Shown in pieces: positions 24,786 through 36,431 of a stretch of DNA of 64,000 bases. The notes beneath the pieces are model-generated. The model saw only the letters and a list, made by a program, of their open reading frames with translations. It was not told the origin of the DNA and did not search any database. Position numbers and translations under genes: made by a program. Location: assembly GCA_025786725.1 (NCBI GenBank), contig JAHLTZ010000005.1:1-64000 (forward strand), written 5' to 3'. Within the stretch, counting starts at the first letter, position 1, and the number at the start of each line of letters is the position of its first letter. This stretch comes from Syncephalis fuscata (lineage: Eukaryota; Zoopagomycota; Zoopagomycetes; Zoopagales; Piptocephalidaceae).

Positions 24786-25180
24786 CTAGACACCGCCACC
24801 ACTACGTCTTACGTCGCCGCCAAGTCGATTCTGTCGATCTACCCAGTCTCTATCGACAGCCGCTTGATCACCGGCAATAGCTAGTCGGCTTTGGTGCCGG
24901 TTGTAGTAGACCCATGCGCAATAACCGAACACAGGCAAAGTCGCCCTATCCAACGAGTCATATTAGTATGGATTGCTGCCATTAATCAACAATACCGATA
25001 TGAATAGGCCAGCAGATAAACAAAGATGGTGCATTCAGCGATGAACAGGCCACTATTCTACCATCATGACAGCCTTGAAGGTTCTCCTACGCCTATGCTG
25101 GTACTAGTCAAATAGCGACTGCAGCCCACTTACCACACAAAGAATCCGGGACGGTAGTTACTACGAGGCCCACCCAACAT
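24786..25180 (-). CDS. Predicted 68-aa single-pass membrane protein
   Basis: I predict two coding exons, 25134-25180 and 24786-24945, joined across a 188-nt GT-AG intron (gtaagt donor). The join is exact: TTTGTGTG plus G gives FVW, then ATLPVFGYCAWVYY. The product starts MLGGPRSNYRPGFF and has one hydrophobic span at about residues 13-30. It then becomes hydrophilic (GDQAAVDRDWVDRQNRLGG) and ends in an Arg/Gly-rich tail. I do not recognise the family; the size and layout resemble small mitochondrial or ER membrane subunits. It is too short for a standard ORF search. The coding exons are clearly richer in G+C than the flanks. An upstream non-coding exon is possible, because a gtaag donor occurs near 25326. 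Confidence 0.45.
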
Positions 25181-26084
25181 ATTGCCAATGTTATCGCTAG
25201 TCTGTTTACAATAAATAAGCAAGTAAGTAAAGTTAGTCAATCTACTGATGAGTAACACTGTTGTTGTTACTGTTGTTACTATTCGTAACAACAGCAATAG
25301 CAATAGTAATATAGCCACGGTAACTTACTAGAATAGTTCAGTAGACAGAAAATAAAGTAGATACACTTCGTTAACAATTCCAGTATGTTACTGTACCAAG
25401 GATAACAATATGAACAACACAATCAAAAAGCAGTCAAGATAGAGAAAGATAAAGCAGTCGGTAGACAGAGATGGATAGCTGGATAATAGCGGTGGTTGGT
25501 TGTGAGGGAGAGGTTGGTCTGCGCGAAAGTGAGAAAAGGAGTATAAGAGGTGTCAACATTGATGGCTGTGGTTTCAGTGGAATGACCACCTGATCGTGTG
25601 TACATGTGTGCGGTGTTGGTATTGGTATTTGTAGTGTATTGTGTATATTTAATAGATTATTCGCCATTGCCATTGTCACCATAAGTCTGTGGGGTATACA
25701 AGTTTATAATTATAATAGGATAGTCATAGTACTAATCTGTCCCAATCACTCACGTGATTTATGCCAGTTCATCTATTTATTAGTTTGACAGTTTCTACAT
25801 CGATCCCCTGAAAATTTTTTATCAAAAAATAAGACACTAACTATTGCACACACACAAATCAACGATAAATGCTAATGGTCCACACTATTCATAGAGACAC
25901 CCACACTCACCCAGTGTCATAGTAATAATACTAATGCTAGTAATAATCATAATTGCATCCCCTGTCGAAACTGGGAAAATGACCACGATACACTCGCCGC
26001 GGCTCAGCCTTTCTTTTCTTCCTCCTCTTTTCCACCATTTACTACTGCGGACGGCCGACTGTTGCTGCTCGTATTTGATTAGCC
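25181..26084. other. Intergenic region upstream of RPL19
   Basis: This stretch holds low-complexity tracts (gtt/gta repeats near 25260) and presumably the RPL19 promoter and 5' leader. Open frames at 25434-25682 and 25885-26124 are low-complexity and unconvincing. Confidence 0.4.
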
Positions 26085-27305
26085 ATGTAAGTGTTGCGAC
26101 AAGTGTATGCGTTGTGCACGGCAAGTAGTCGGGACTATGACACGCGGAATCATAGGTTGGCCCACCAAGTCGGCATGGATCTCATAATTGCGAGTTGGTT
26201 CTTGTCGCGACAATGATCCTACGACCGAATCTTTTATGGATCTAGACGACGCGGCAAAGTGACTTGCTCGACGAGCAGGTTTACAGTATTGTTTTCCTGG
26301 CCGTCTAGTGTGTCCAACAAGTGCATATAGCGTGGAATGGCACCTTGCAATGGCATATGCTAACCGTATAATTGATTTAATTATCTAGGGTGAACCTTAC
26401 TAGCCAAAAGCGGCTCGCGGCTAGCGTGCTAAAGTGCGGTCAACGCAAGATCTGGTTGGATCCAAATGAGGCCACCGAGATCTCCAACGCCAACTCCCGT
26501 ATGTATTATTAAAAATGAATTAGTAGTGATGATATAGTGGTGGTAATTTAATAAGCATATAGCTAGTTTGAATACACCAGTCTATCAGTAAATAATAGGA
26601 ATAATACAATACTAAACATTTTTGTTATTTATTTAGGCCAAAACATCCGCAAGTTGGTCAAGGATGGTTTGATCATTCGCAAACCAAATGTTGGCCAATC
26701 TCGCTTCCGCATGCGCGAGCGTCTCGCCGCTAAGCGCAAGGGCCGTCACTCTGGTACCGGTAAGCGTCACGGTTCCGCCGAGGCACGTATGCCATCGGAA
26801 ATCATCTGGATGCGCCGCCAACGTGTCCTCCGTCGCTTGCTCCGCAAGTACCGCGAGACCGGCAAGATCGACAAGCACTTGTAAGTAACAGAGTGATTAA
26901 TAAGTAATAGCTAGCCGTACTAATGCTGCTGCTGCTATTGCTATTGCTATTGCTGTATCGACGATGGCTAGGTACCACGCCCTTTACCTTAAGGCCAAGG
27001 GTAACGTTTTCAAGAACAAGCGTGTCTTGATGGAATTCATCCACAAGGCTAAGGCCGAGAAGGCTCGCGCCAAGTTGCTTGCGTAAGTAGCATTGCTGTA
27101 ATGCTATATAACTAGCTAGAATGACCAATTTTATTTACGATAACTAATATCGATCTATGTAACTAGTGACCAAGCCGAAGCCCATCGTCAAAAGGCTCGT
27201 GCCGCCCGTGAGCGTCGTGCCCAGCGTGTGGCCGCCAAGCGTGATGCTCTTGGTGATGAAACTGCTCCAGTTGCCGCTACCACCGACAAGAAGTCGAAGA
27301 AATAA
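26085..27305 (+). CDS. RPL19: Cytosolic ribosomal protein eL19
   Basis: Large-subunit ribosomal protein. Coding exons are 26085-26086, 26389-26498, 26637-26880, 26972-27082 and 27167-27305. The start codon is split: AT at 26085-26086, then G at 26389 after a 302-nt intron, giving [18 protein letters not shown]. The family signature runs through [67 protein letters not shown] and [20 protein letters not shown]. The C-terminal helix continues [18 protein letters not shown] and ends KKSKK. All junctions restore the conserved protein. The first intron is unusually rich in G+C for this locus. Confidence 0.95.
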
Positions 27306-27669
27306 GCACGTTCATATTTGCTTTTAGCATGAATTCTCTTTGTTTATGCGTATGCACATTTGATCAGAATACACTTTGTCGCCATTTCTTAAATTGTGTG
27401 ATTATTTTTGCTTTATTATTATTATTTTATACTATGACAATGATAACTATGACAATAATGAGATTAATAATGGTATTAATGATGATAACCATAACAATAG
27501 TAACAATGCTTGTTGTGATTTATATTAACTGAATACATTGAAGTAAATAATTTGATCTGGTTGAGTTTTCATCAGATCGTATTTTCCTTTTCTCACCTGT
27601 TCTTCCGTAACATTCCACACGTTTACCACTGTTGTTCTAAACTAGTTAGTTACATAACAGATTTACATT
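27306..27669. other. RPL19 3' region and upstream of small membrane gene
   Basis: AT-rich, with a run of imperfect ATGACAATAA-type repeats near 27430-27510. No gene is called. Confidence 0.4.
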
Positions 27670-28197
27670 ATGAATAGACCCTCGTCAGTACTTTATGGCT
27701 GGTAAGTCTAAATGTTTATTAGGAACGGTGACCAGTTTAATGGCTAAGCTAACATTTTTACATTTTCAATAAAGGCTCGTACTTATTGCAGGTAAGTTAT
27801 GACCTTTATATTATACTAAATAATAGGCTATTAATACTAACGCGCCATTCTCCATTTATTACTAGCTGGTGGTGGTGCTTATTACTTTGCCAAACGTGAT
27901 ATCAATGCTCGTTGGCGTGAATTTGCTGCTACAAATAAACGACCAACGGAAAAGCTAGAGTGTAAGTGTTTATATTATTATTATTATTACAGTTTATTAA
28001 CTACTATTATTGTAACAATAATAGGGCATGAACGTATCCAACGTGACGAAGAACGTATGACCGCTCAAAAACCAACAAAAGATTTAGCAAGAAATGATAC
28101 TAATAACAGTAGCAGTAGCAGTAGCAGTAGCAGTAGCAGCAGTCTACAGGAAACGGTTACGAGTACATCATCTACACGGCCCGGTGGTGTAGATTAA
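27670..28197 (+). CDS. Small single-pass membrane protein with YYFAK motif (possibly DUF4748-like)
   Basis: Four exons: 27670-27701, 27775-27791 (only 17 nt), 27866-27961 and 28025-28197. Joined, they read MNRPSSVLYGWLVLIAAGG, then AYYFAKRDINARWREF, then TNKRPTEKLEWHERIQRDEE. An N-terminal hydrophobic helix is followed by a basic, amphipathic segment. The tail is a poly-Ser run from AGC/AGT repeats, and the protein ends GGVD. The Gly-rich helix followed by YYFAK recalls the DUF4748 family as I remember it; the function is unknown to me, and a mitochondrial or ER location would be a guess. All three introns have gtaagt donors and restore frame. Confidence 0.65.
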
Positions 28198-28444
28198 ATT
28201 GTGAATTGATTTGTAATAAAACTTACTTAACCTACTAGATATCAATATACTATGTGACTTTAAAAAGTTTTAATTAGTGTATTTCTATGGATTATGACTG
28301 TACAAGCTTTTACACTTTAAGGTGTTGTTACTATCTTATTTTCATAGCTTCACCTTCTCTCTCTCTCCTCCTGTCCTTTCTCTTTTAACCTTTTGAGCGT
28401 AGTAGCAATAGTAGTCTTTAGGTAATTGACTAGCTTATTGCTTC

Positions 28445-31400
28445 ATGTCGAGTAGTGCAGTAAGACGAGCACGGGCGGCAGCAGCAGTAGCAGGTAAGTC
28501 GATACAGACCAATAGCTCATCTGTATGTACAATAGCTTACATCATGGTAATCGCGCTCGTTAGAGCCGAATACTAATCGTAGACGACGCGGCCGCGCTGA
28601 AGAAACCTCCGATGAGGTTATTATAGACGAAATTGTAGACCCAGTCAATGTTGATGCCAATATAACAGCACTGTGTAAGTATATTGCAGTTACTTTTATC
28701 TTAATCGGCCTTACACTTGGACTGACTTGCTGATACGCATACTAACACTAATAATATCTATTATACTTTTGATATCAATTCAGTACCTCGTGGTGCTACA
28801 TTAGACATATCCGATTTTCCATCTTTTGATGCTTCACGAGTACGGGTCGATGCTGTATCGCGATTATTTGACCGTCAGGATTACACGTATTTACCGTTAA
28901 AGGCGGATCATGCATCACGACCATATGGATTAATCCAGAGACAGGTCATTTTATTCTCGAAGCATTTTCGCCTATTGCGAACAGGCTCAGGATTTCTTAC
29001 CGCCATTGCAGAACCAGTTAGTCGGTAGGTTGGATAATAAAGATATTTTTAGTACATTATAGACGATTAATGGCCATTGCTATTTACATAGACCATCACA
29101 TCTTCATGAATATCGATTGACGCCTTATTCGCTCTATGCAGCAGTCTCTGTCGGTCTAGAGACCAACGATATCATTGATGTACTTAATCGTTTATCAAAG
29201 GTATAGATTAACGCTATTTATATAACGATTTAATTAAATATACGGATAGGTCCCAGTACCTGAATCAGTCGCCAAACTTATTCAAGAGTGCACGCTTAGT
29301 TATGGCAAAGTGAAACTAGTACTTAAACAGAATCGCTATTATGTAGAATCACAACATCCTAGTATTCTACAACGACTACTTAAAGATGATGTAATTCGTA
29401 GTGCACGTATTATGGATGCTGGTGATGCACTTATTCCAAGTAAAGCACCCACAGCTGATGGTCTAAAGATACCAGGCACTGGCAAGAAGACCAATGCAAA
29501 TGATAACGAAGCCAGTATGTTCAATGCAATTATTGAACTTGATAAAGGTAGTTAATCAATTAATTAATTTACTAATTACTATATATCTTTGATATTAATG
29601 ATAATGAATTATTAGATGATGATGTAGGAGACGAGGAAGGTGAAAGTGTACATTCATTTGAAATTATGTCAACTCAAGTAGAGGTAGGTTAATAATATAT
29701 ATATATATATATATATGATATTAATTGTTTATAGAATGTACGTAAACGATGCAATCAACTTGATCTACCCATGCTTGAAGAATATGATTTCCGTAATGAT
29801 ACATTTAATCCAGATCTTGAAATTGATCTTAAACCAATTACGGTTATCCGACCCTATCAAGAAAAGAGTTTAAGTAAGATGTTTGGTAATGGACGTGCTC
29901 GTTCAGGTATTATTGTATTGCCGTGTGGTGCTGGCAAGACACTCGTAGGCATTACAGCAGCCTGTACGGTCAAGAAGAGTACACTTGTGTTATGTACTTC
30001 ATCGTAAGATCTAGTCACCTATTATAGTAGCCATCTATTTAATAGCATTACTATTGTTGTTGTCATTACCATTTGTTGTCATTGATAGAGTATCGGTCAT
30101 GCAATGGAAACAGCAATTCTTAATGTGGTCCAACATTAAAGAGAGTCGTATTGCGGTATTTACAGCTGATCAAAAAGAACGTGTAAGTAATACATGATTT
30201 TAATTGTCCATTATACTAACATGGCTATATGATAATTGCTAGTTTGTCGGTGATGCAGGTATTGTTATATCAACGTATAGTATGGTGGCCAATACACGTC
30301 AACGATCCTATGAATCGGCTAAGATGATGGAGTTTATTAAAAGCCGTGAATGGGGATTTCTCCTACTTGATGAAGTACATGTTGTACCAGCTCAAATGTT
30401 TCGTCAAGTTATTTCCACAGTGGCCACTCATGCCAAACTTGGTCTTACTGGTAATAGAGAAGTAATAGGGTAGATTTAATGATATACTAATGCTGTATTT
30501 ATTAATGTATTATATTAGCAACATTGGTGCGTGAAGATGAAAAAATTGATGATCTTAACTTTTTAATTGGCCCTAAATTGTATGAAGCCAATTGGATGGA
30601 TTTGGCCAATCAAGGCCATATTGCTACAGTTCAAGTAAGTAAATTTAATATATTAATATTAATAATTAATTAATAAATGATTAATAAATGATTAATAAAT
30701 GATCAATAGTGTGCAGAAGTATGGTGTGAAATGTCACCAGAATTCTATAGTGAATATTTACGAGAAAGATCAAGGTAAGTAATACATTGCTGTTATTTAA
30801 ATATAAATCAATTAATCTGAATATAATATAGAAAACGAGCATTATTATATGCCATGAATCCACGCAAAGTACAGGCATGTCAATATTTGATTCGATTCCA
30901 TGAAGAACGAGGAGATAAGATTATTGTGTTTTCAGATAATGTCTATGCTCTACGCGTAAGTAAATATATAGTAACTAGTGTTATAAATTCTAATTATTAT
31001 GAATTAGGAATATGCACTATTATTAAAAAAGCCATTTATTTATGGCGGTACAGGACAAACTGAACGTATGAATATTCTTCACCAGTTCCAACATAATCCT
31101 GCCCTTAATACTATGTTTCTATCTAAAGTCGGTGACACGTCTATCGATTTACCAGAAGCCACTTGTCTTATTCAAATATCATCTCATTATGGATCACGTC
31201 GACAAGAAGCTCAACGACTTGGTAAGTAATCAATTAAATGTATATTAGTGTATATTAGTGTATATTAATGTATATGAATATGAATATGAATATTAGGACG
31301 TATTCTTCGAGCAAAACGACGTAATGATGAAGGATTCAATGCCTTCTTTTACTCTCTTGTATCTAAAGATACTCAAGAAATGTACTATAGTACTAAACGA

Positions 31401-31804
31401 CAACAATTTCTTATTGATCAAGGCTATGCATTCAAAGTAATCACTCATTTAGAAGGCATGGAACAAATGAACGATTTGGTCTATCGTGATAGAGCATCTC
31501 GACTTGATTATCTACACACTGTACTAATGGCATCTGATGTAAGTAACATGGTTAAGAAGATACACTATATAATAGACAATGTTTAACAAATATACTTGTA
31601 TTGTAGAGAGATGCTGTAGTAGAAGAGGAAGGAGGCGATACGGAAGATGTATTAAGCGGTACTGCTGCTAGACGCACCACTGGATCAACTTCAGCATTGT
31701 CAGGCGGTGACAGTATGGCCTATGCAGAATATGAACGCAGTAGACCCAGAAGTGATATACAACATCCATTATTTAAAAAATACAAGAAAAAACGCGAGGC
31801 TTGA
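28445..31804 (+). CDS. SSL2: TFIIH DNA translocase/helicase XPB (SSL2/ERCC3)
   Basis: ATP-dependent DNA translocase of TFIIH, acting in RNA polymerase II promoter opening and nucleotide excision repair. The start is at 28445 ([14 protein letters not shown]). Many short introns interrupt it. Motifs in order: [20 protein letters not shown], Walker [23 protein letters not shown] box [33 protein letters not shown] containing the RED motif, [25 protein letters not shown], and motif [19 protein letters not shown]. The C-terminus [12 protein letters not shown] and [11 protein letters not shown] is typical. I read the exons without any frame break. The stop is at 31802-31804, tail-to-tail with uS19m. 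Confidence 0.95.
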
Positions 31805-31971
31805 ATTTGTCGTCCATTGAAATTATCATAATAAATTGTAGTAGAAATTGTAGTAGAACGTGTTGTTTAAATACTGACCAAAGATTAAAACAATGTCTAT
31901 TCATTTACTACTACTATTGTTTGTTATTATAGTTATTATAGTTATTATAATAAACCATCCGGCTATTTTTC

Positions 31972-32229
31972 TTATTTGTTCTTAGTTTGACGATAATGGA
32001 ATCGCTTTCGTGTAGGCGAGAATTCTCCTAATTTATGTCCAACCATTTCTTCAGTCACTGTTAGCGGCAAATAGTCCTTGCCATTATGAATCAGAAACTT
32101 GAGACCAACAAACGATGGTAGAATAGTACACGCTCTGGCATCTGTCTTAATAGGCGTGCCCGAAACCATATGTTGTCGGATATTGCGGAATGCAACAAAA
32201 AAAGGACCCTTCCATACTGAACGTGTCAT
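31972..32229 (-). CDS. RSM19: Mitochondrial ribosomal protein uS19m (Rsm19-like)
   Basis: Small subunit protein of the mitochondrial ribosome. The 85-residue product begins [14 protein letters not shown] and contains [51 protein letters not shown] and a QTKNK end, matching fungal Rsm19 and bacterial S19 throughout. The frame is open upstream to ATG 32304, but those 25 residues ([10 protein letters not shown]) have no family counterpart. I therefore prefer the internal start at 32229. A short non-coding exon ending before ATTAG near 32240 is an alternative. It is divergent from RPS18. Confidence 0.92.
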   Translation of the reverse strand: MTRSVWKGPFFVAFRNIRQHMVSGTPIKTDARACTILPSFVGLKFLIHNGKDYLPLTVTEEMVGHKLGEFSPTRKRFHYRQTKNK

Positions 32230-32570
32230 AATAGCACTATTCCTAATATAACTATATAAAGTAGTCAAATCAAAGAAAAAGAATATTGTCGCGATGAATA
32301 CCACAGGGTAAATAGTAGTAGTAGTAGTAGTAGTTACTATTATTCTATCGTCATTAAAAGAAGATAAAGATAGCTTTGACAGTTTTCATTATATTAATTA
32401 GAATATTAATTAGAATGTATACACCATTTATGTGTGTGTGTATGTGTGATCATCGCCACTGTCACAATGGCACCCTCCCCCCACTAGACACACGACACCA
32501 CCGACACCTCAGGCCAAATAGGTCCCTCCTCTTTCGATTGTACACGGTTGAATTCTACACATCCGTCACC
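32230..32570. promoter_or_regulatory. Divergent promoter region between uS19m and RPS18
   Basis: About 340 bp separate the start codons of a mitochondrial and a cytosolic small-subunit ribosomal protein. The RPS18 side has a pyrimidine-rich CCCTCC/TCTTTC segment shortly before the ATG. Shared control is possible but unproven. Confidence 0.4.
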
Positions 32571-33622
32571 ATGGTGGGTACTATTGATATACATACATAC
32601 ATATATGTGTGTATAAATGGCGATACAGTAGTAGATAGCGATCAACAAGCTTATAATGCAGTAATTATGATTTAATTATTTATATATATATGCATATATC
32701 AATCATCTAGATGGATGGATGGATGGATGGATGACAGTATATAGTTGATGATAATGATGATGATGATGATAGATAGTAGTAGTTGGTAATATAGTATTTA
32801 TTATAAATATTACGCGGATAAATGGATGGATGGATGGATATAGATATAGATATAGATATATGCGTATAGATGGTTGGATAGTGACTGTGGTATATGCTAT
32901 GTTGAACGCGTATCTATTAGATAGAATAGTCAATGGGTGGAATCTACTATTACACCCGTATAATATAGCATTTAATATTGTTATTATTTATTATAAGCTC
33001 GTTATTAATATATTGAATATTATTATAGTCGCTCGTTGTCCCCGAAGCGGGTCAGTTCCAGCACATTTTGCGTCTCCTCAACACCAATGTTGAAGGCAAG
33101 CAGAGAATTATGTTCGCTTTGACCTCCATCAAGGGTGTGGGTCGCCGTTACGCCAACTTGTGCTGCAAAAAGGCCGACATTGATATGAACAAGCGGTAAG
33201 TTATTACGATTACGATTGGTCATAGAATAGCGGTGGATTGGCGTGTTATATTTGGCGCATTTTATTAGAAAATACATTATACTAATAATAGATTTTAATT
33301 TATAACTTATAATTTATATAGCGCTGGTGAACTCACCAACGAAGAGCTTGAACGCTTGATTGCCATTATCCAGAACCCATTGCAGTACAAGGTTCCAAAA
33401 TGGTTCCTTAATCGTCAAAAGGACATCAAGGATGGTCAATTTGCCCAAATCTTGGCCAACGGTTTGGACAACAAGATGCGTGAAGATCTTGAGCGTCTTA
33501 AGAAGATCCGCAATCACCGTGGTCTTCGTCACTACTGGGGTCTGCGTGTACGCGGTCAACACACCAAGACGACTGGTCGCCGCGGTAAGACCGTCGGTGT
33601 ATCCAAGAAGAAGGGTAAGTAG
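32571..33622 (+). CDS. RPS18: Cytosolic ribosomal protein uS13 (RPS18)
   Basis: Small-subunit ribosomal protein. Exon 1 contributes only ATG (32571-32573, context CACCATGG). A 455-nt intron follows, then exons 33029-33195 and 33322-33622. The join gives [19 protein letters not shown], then [36 protein letters not shown], then [25 protein letters not shown] and [23 protein letters not shown], ending VGVSKKKGK. This matches RPS18 over its whole length. The first intron carries several short tandem repeats. Confidence 0.95.
32710..32875. repeat. Microsatellite cluster in RPS18 intron 1
   Basis: The intron contains (ATGG)n near 32711-32731 and again at 32821-32840, (GAT)n near 32750-32770, and (ATAGAT)n near 32840-32865. 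These are simple repeats with no coding meaning. Confidence 0.8.
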
Positions 33623-34072
33623 AGAGGGCGCATATACACGGTTAATAGCGATACAACAAGCAAATAAGCCACTGGATATGATGATTAATATCAAACCTTA
33701 CCTACATTATCCGACATGCATCCAATACCGGGATGATACGGGGAGAAATGATATAAACTGATCCAATTTGCTTATTTGTATCATATAATACGATATAGAC
33801 AACGGCTTTAATATTTAATACTAATGATTATTTATTACTATAGGTTAATCCGTGGTATGTAGAGGATGCACACACCTGTACCGTGATATCCAACGACAAA
33901 CGACCGGAATACGACACTTTGTGGCTGATGCTCAATTGGACTATGTGTTGTGTGCATGCCTACTTGTTCCTAAAACTGCGTGGATTGTTATTGGTAGTCT
34001 AGTCACCGGGGAATCTACGTGTGTTATTTGGGAAATAAATCAAATATACTGGATAATAAGCTTTATTGTATT
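33623..34072. other. Intergenic region, RPS18 to secreted 4-Cys gene
   Basis: The two flanking genes converge here. A plus-strand stretch after an acceptor-like site at 33842 stays open for about 50 codons (33843-34000) and is somewhat hydrophobic, but I find no convincing start exon, so it is not called. Confidence 0.35.
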
Positions 34073-34639
34073 TTACTGTGTATTAATAAGTTTTTTCTTT
34101 TTTTTGTTTACTAAACTAAATAAGTCAGTTTTAGTGGCAGTTACCATGGACCACGTACGGCCATAATCAATGGTTTGCCATTTTATACCCTTTTGATCAA
34201 CTACTGTATCGATGCTGAATTGTTGTTTATTGCTATGTTGAGTGTTATGGTTGCTATTATCGCTGTTGTTGTTGTTATTGCTGGTTAGCTTGTCAACGGT
34301 TGTTGGCTCGTTAAAGTAAACTGGTGCATCGCGCGATCGTTTACATAAGCCAAGTGGCTGTCCCGGTTTAATATCGCATACAAGTGGATCCATACAGCGA
34401 TAGAGGTCATCGGCAATACCGCATCGTTTACCTATCGATACGGTATTGACGGTAACTTTTGTTAATGACTGTTTATTTGTATCAATATTGTGGTTGTTAT
34501 TGTTGCTGCTATCAGTTGCACCGCTAACTATAGCGAATGCACTACAATAGAATGCTAGGAACAGTATAAATCTAGTTGCAGAGACTGAGCGCAAACAAGC
34601 CACATTTTTACGCAAATGATGTAAATATTTATCAGTCAT
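34073..34639 (-). CDS. Hypothetical secreted protein with a four-Cys module
   Basis: A single open frame of 188 residues. Residues about 23-41 (FILFLAFYCSAFAIVSGA) form a signal peptide or signal anchor. A short Cys module follows around residues 70-100 (KRCGIADDLYRCMDPLVC, then GLC), and two Asn/His/Ser-rich low-complexity linkers flank it. The C-terminal part contains DQKGIKWQTIDYGRTWSM and ends in a Lys run. The four-Cys pattern loosely resembles small disulfide domains in secreted proteins. I do not recognise a family. The low-complexity linkers come from AAC/AAT repeats. It converges on RPS18. Confidence 0.55.
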   Translation of the reverse strand: MTDKYLHHLRKNVACLRSVSATRFILFLAFYCSAFAIVSGATDSSNNNNHNIDTNKQSLTKVTVNTVSIGKRCGIADDLYRCMDPLVCDIKPGQPLGLCKRSRDAPVYFNEPTTVDKLTSNNNNNSDNSNHNTQHSNKQQFSIDTVVDQKGIKWQTIDYGRTWSMVTATKTDLFSLVNKKKKKLINTQ

Positions 34640-35124
34640 TGTTTGTCTTTTCTTCTAGCAATATAATGGTGGCAATATAGTATTGATGATAGAACTGAAT
34701 AAAGGTTGGTAGTAGCATGAGAAAGGAGTTAAGTAGATGGAGACATTATAATATTAAAAGGGGAGAAACAAGGCACTTAAATAGAAGTATCGGAGTATCA
34801 CTGAACAATCAGTGTCCAAATCCGTTTATTCAAACTAACACGCACCTCCTTTATCAGTCACATCGTTATCAATAATATCAATAATAGTGGTAAAGGCGTA
34901 TGAAACAACACTTGTAACAATATTTGTTTTAATTTGCTAATAAATAAAACTATGCTTGAATCAAATGAATAATAGAATGATACAAAAATGATAATGAATT
35001 TGATCAATAAACTAAAACACTTTTGAAATGTATTAATCCATTGTAATATGTAATAATATCCATGAACTACTTGATACCAATTGATTAATAGACCACATGG
35101 TTCATTTTCCGTATTAGAAAATGA
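34640..35124. other. AT-rich intergenic region
   Basis: It contains the upstream region of the secreted 4-Cys gene and the 3' end of the DHHC gene. No coding signal is seen. Confidence 0.5.
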
Positions 35125-36396
35125 TCAACTTGTTGTAGTATTGCTATGTTGATTAGTATCGGTGGTGGTTAGTATTGTGTCTGGTGTATCTTGGATGGTA
35201 TCAGTGCGAGGATAGACAACACCATTACTCATACTATTAATAGTCATTAAATATTTGTTAGATTAATAACCAATATTATAATATATACTATTATTTACTT
35301 ACCTATTAGGTATAGGCACTACAAACATCAATAGTACATAGTAGATTTATTAATATAACTAACAATATTATTACCAATAATATCAACTTACCAAACCAAA
35401 GCCACATATTCTCTCCCATAACTGATTTCCAATTATTTAGTAGTCCTTGGTGCCATGGATTACGCAGGTCCTCTTCATCACGAAGTACCGCTTCTGTTTG
35501 ATCCTCAATGACTGCTTCAGGATTGCTATTGAGACGTCGTCTTGTGGCCTTTTCCCTTGCCTTCATACGATGTTGTGCTGACTGACGTTTCATATATTCA
35601 AGCGTTGTTTGATTAGTCAATATTTGGAAACCGTGCATACCCGCAAATGGTATAAGCATTAATGACCATAGACCGGCCAGTGCAGTCAAGGCCACCCATA
35701 CACCATTCACTCGATTTGGTTTCTATTAATACAGTCATTAGTATGAATAACAACAATTAACCACTATCATTACTATCTAATGCATGTAAATAACAATAAT
35801 AATAATAATAATAATTACCTTGGAATCATCCATATATAGACCAAGCATCACTCCAATAGTAATGGCTACATAGAAAGTAAATATAGAAACATAGAATAAA
35901 AATAGGAAAAATAACTTGTGATTTCGGTATCCAACACAGCCAACTACCCATGGACAGTGATGATCCATACGTAGGACACATTCATTACATTGTGAACAAT
36001 GATGTGCTCTATCCGGTTTGGGTCGTCGACAGATATGACAATAACGTTCTCTTTTACGTCTTACAGTGGGTGTTGTTGTCTGTCCTAATGAAAATGCCTC
36101 TGATGCATTACTATCAGTTCGTGGCAATTCATTAGACTGTTCATTTGACGATGACTGTTCATGATTAGCATCCATCTTTATAATAATATCATTATTAGAA
36201 GAGGATGGTAATGATGAAGATGCTGTTTCGGTCATAGGGGTTTGTTGTTGTTGTTGTGATACATTTATTGGGTTCGCAGTAATTAACGTTTGTTCACTGC
36301 CTGTTCTGCTTGGTACAGCATCATTTATTATAGATTTCTTATTGAGACCAATACCTGTTTCATGTGATACAGTGTCCATTGTTGTTATTGTATCGA

Positions 36397-36431
<35 letters not shown>

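Noticed and set aside
24946-25133. C/D-type snoRNA in the intron of the 68-residue gene
   Set aside because: An ATGATGG and a later CTGA are present, but the C box is imperfect and no terminal stem is visible.
33843-34000. Plus-strand stretch after an acceptor-like site downstream of RPS18
   Set aside because: It is open for about 50 codons and mildly hydrophobic, but no start exon or family motif could be found.
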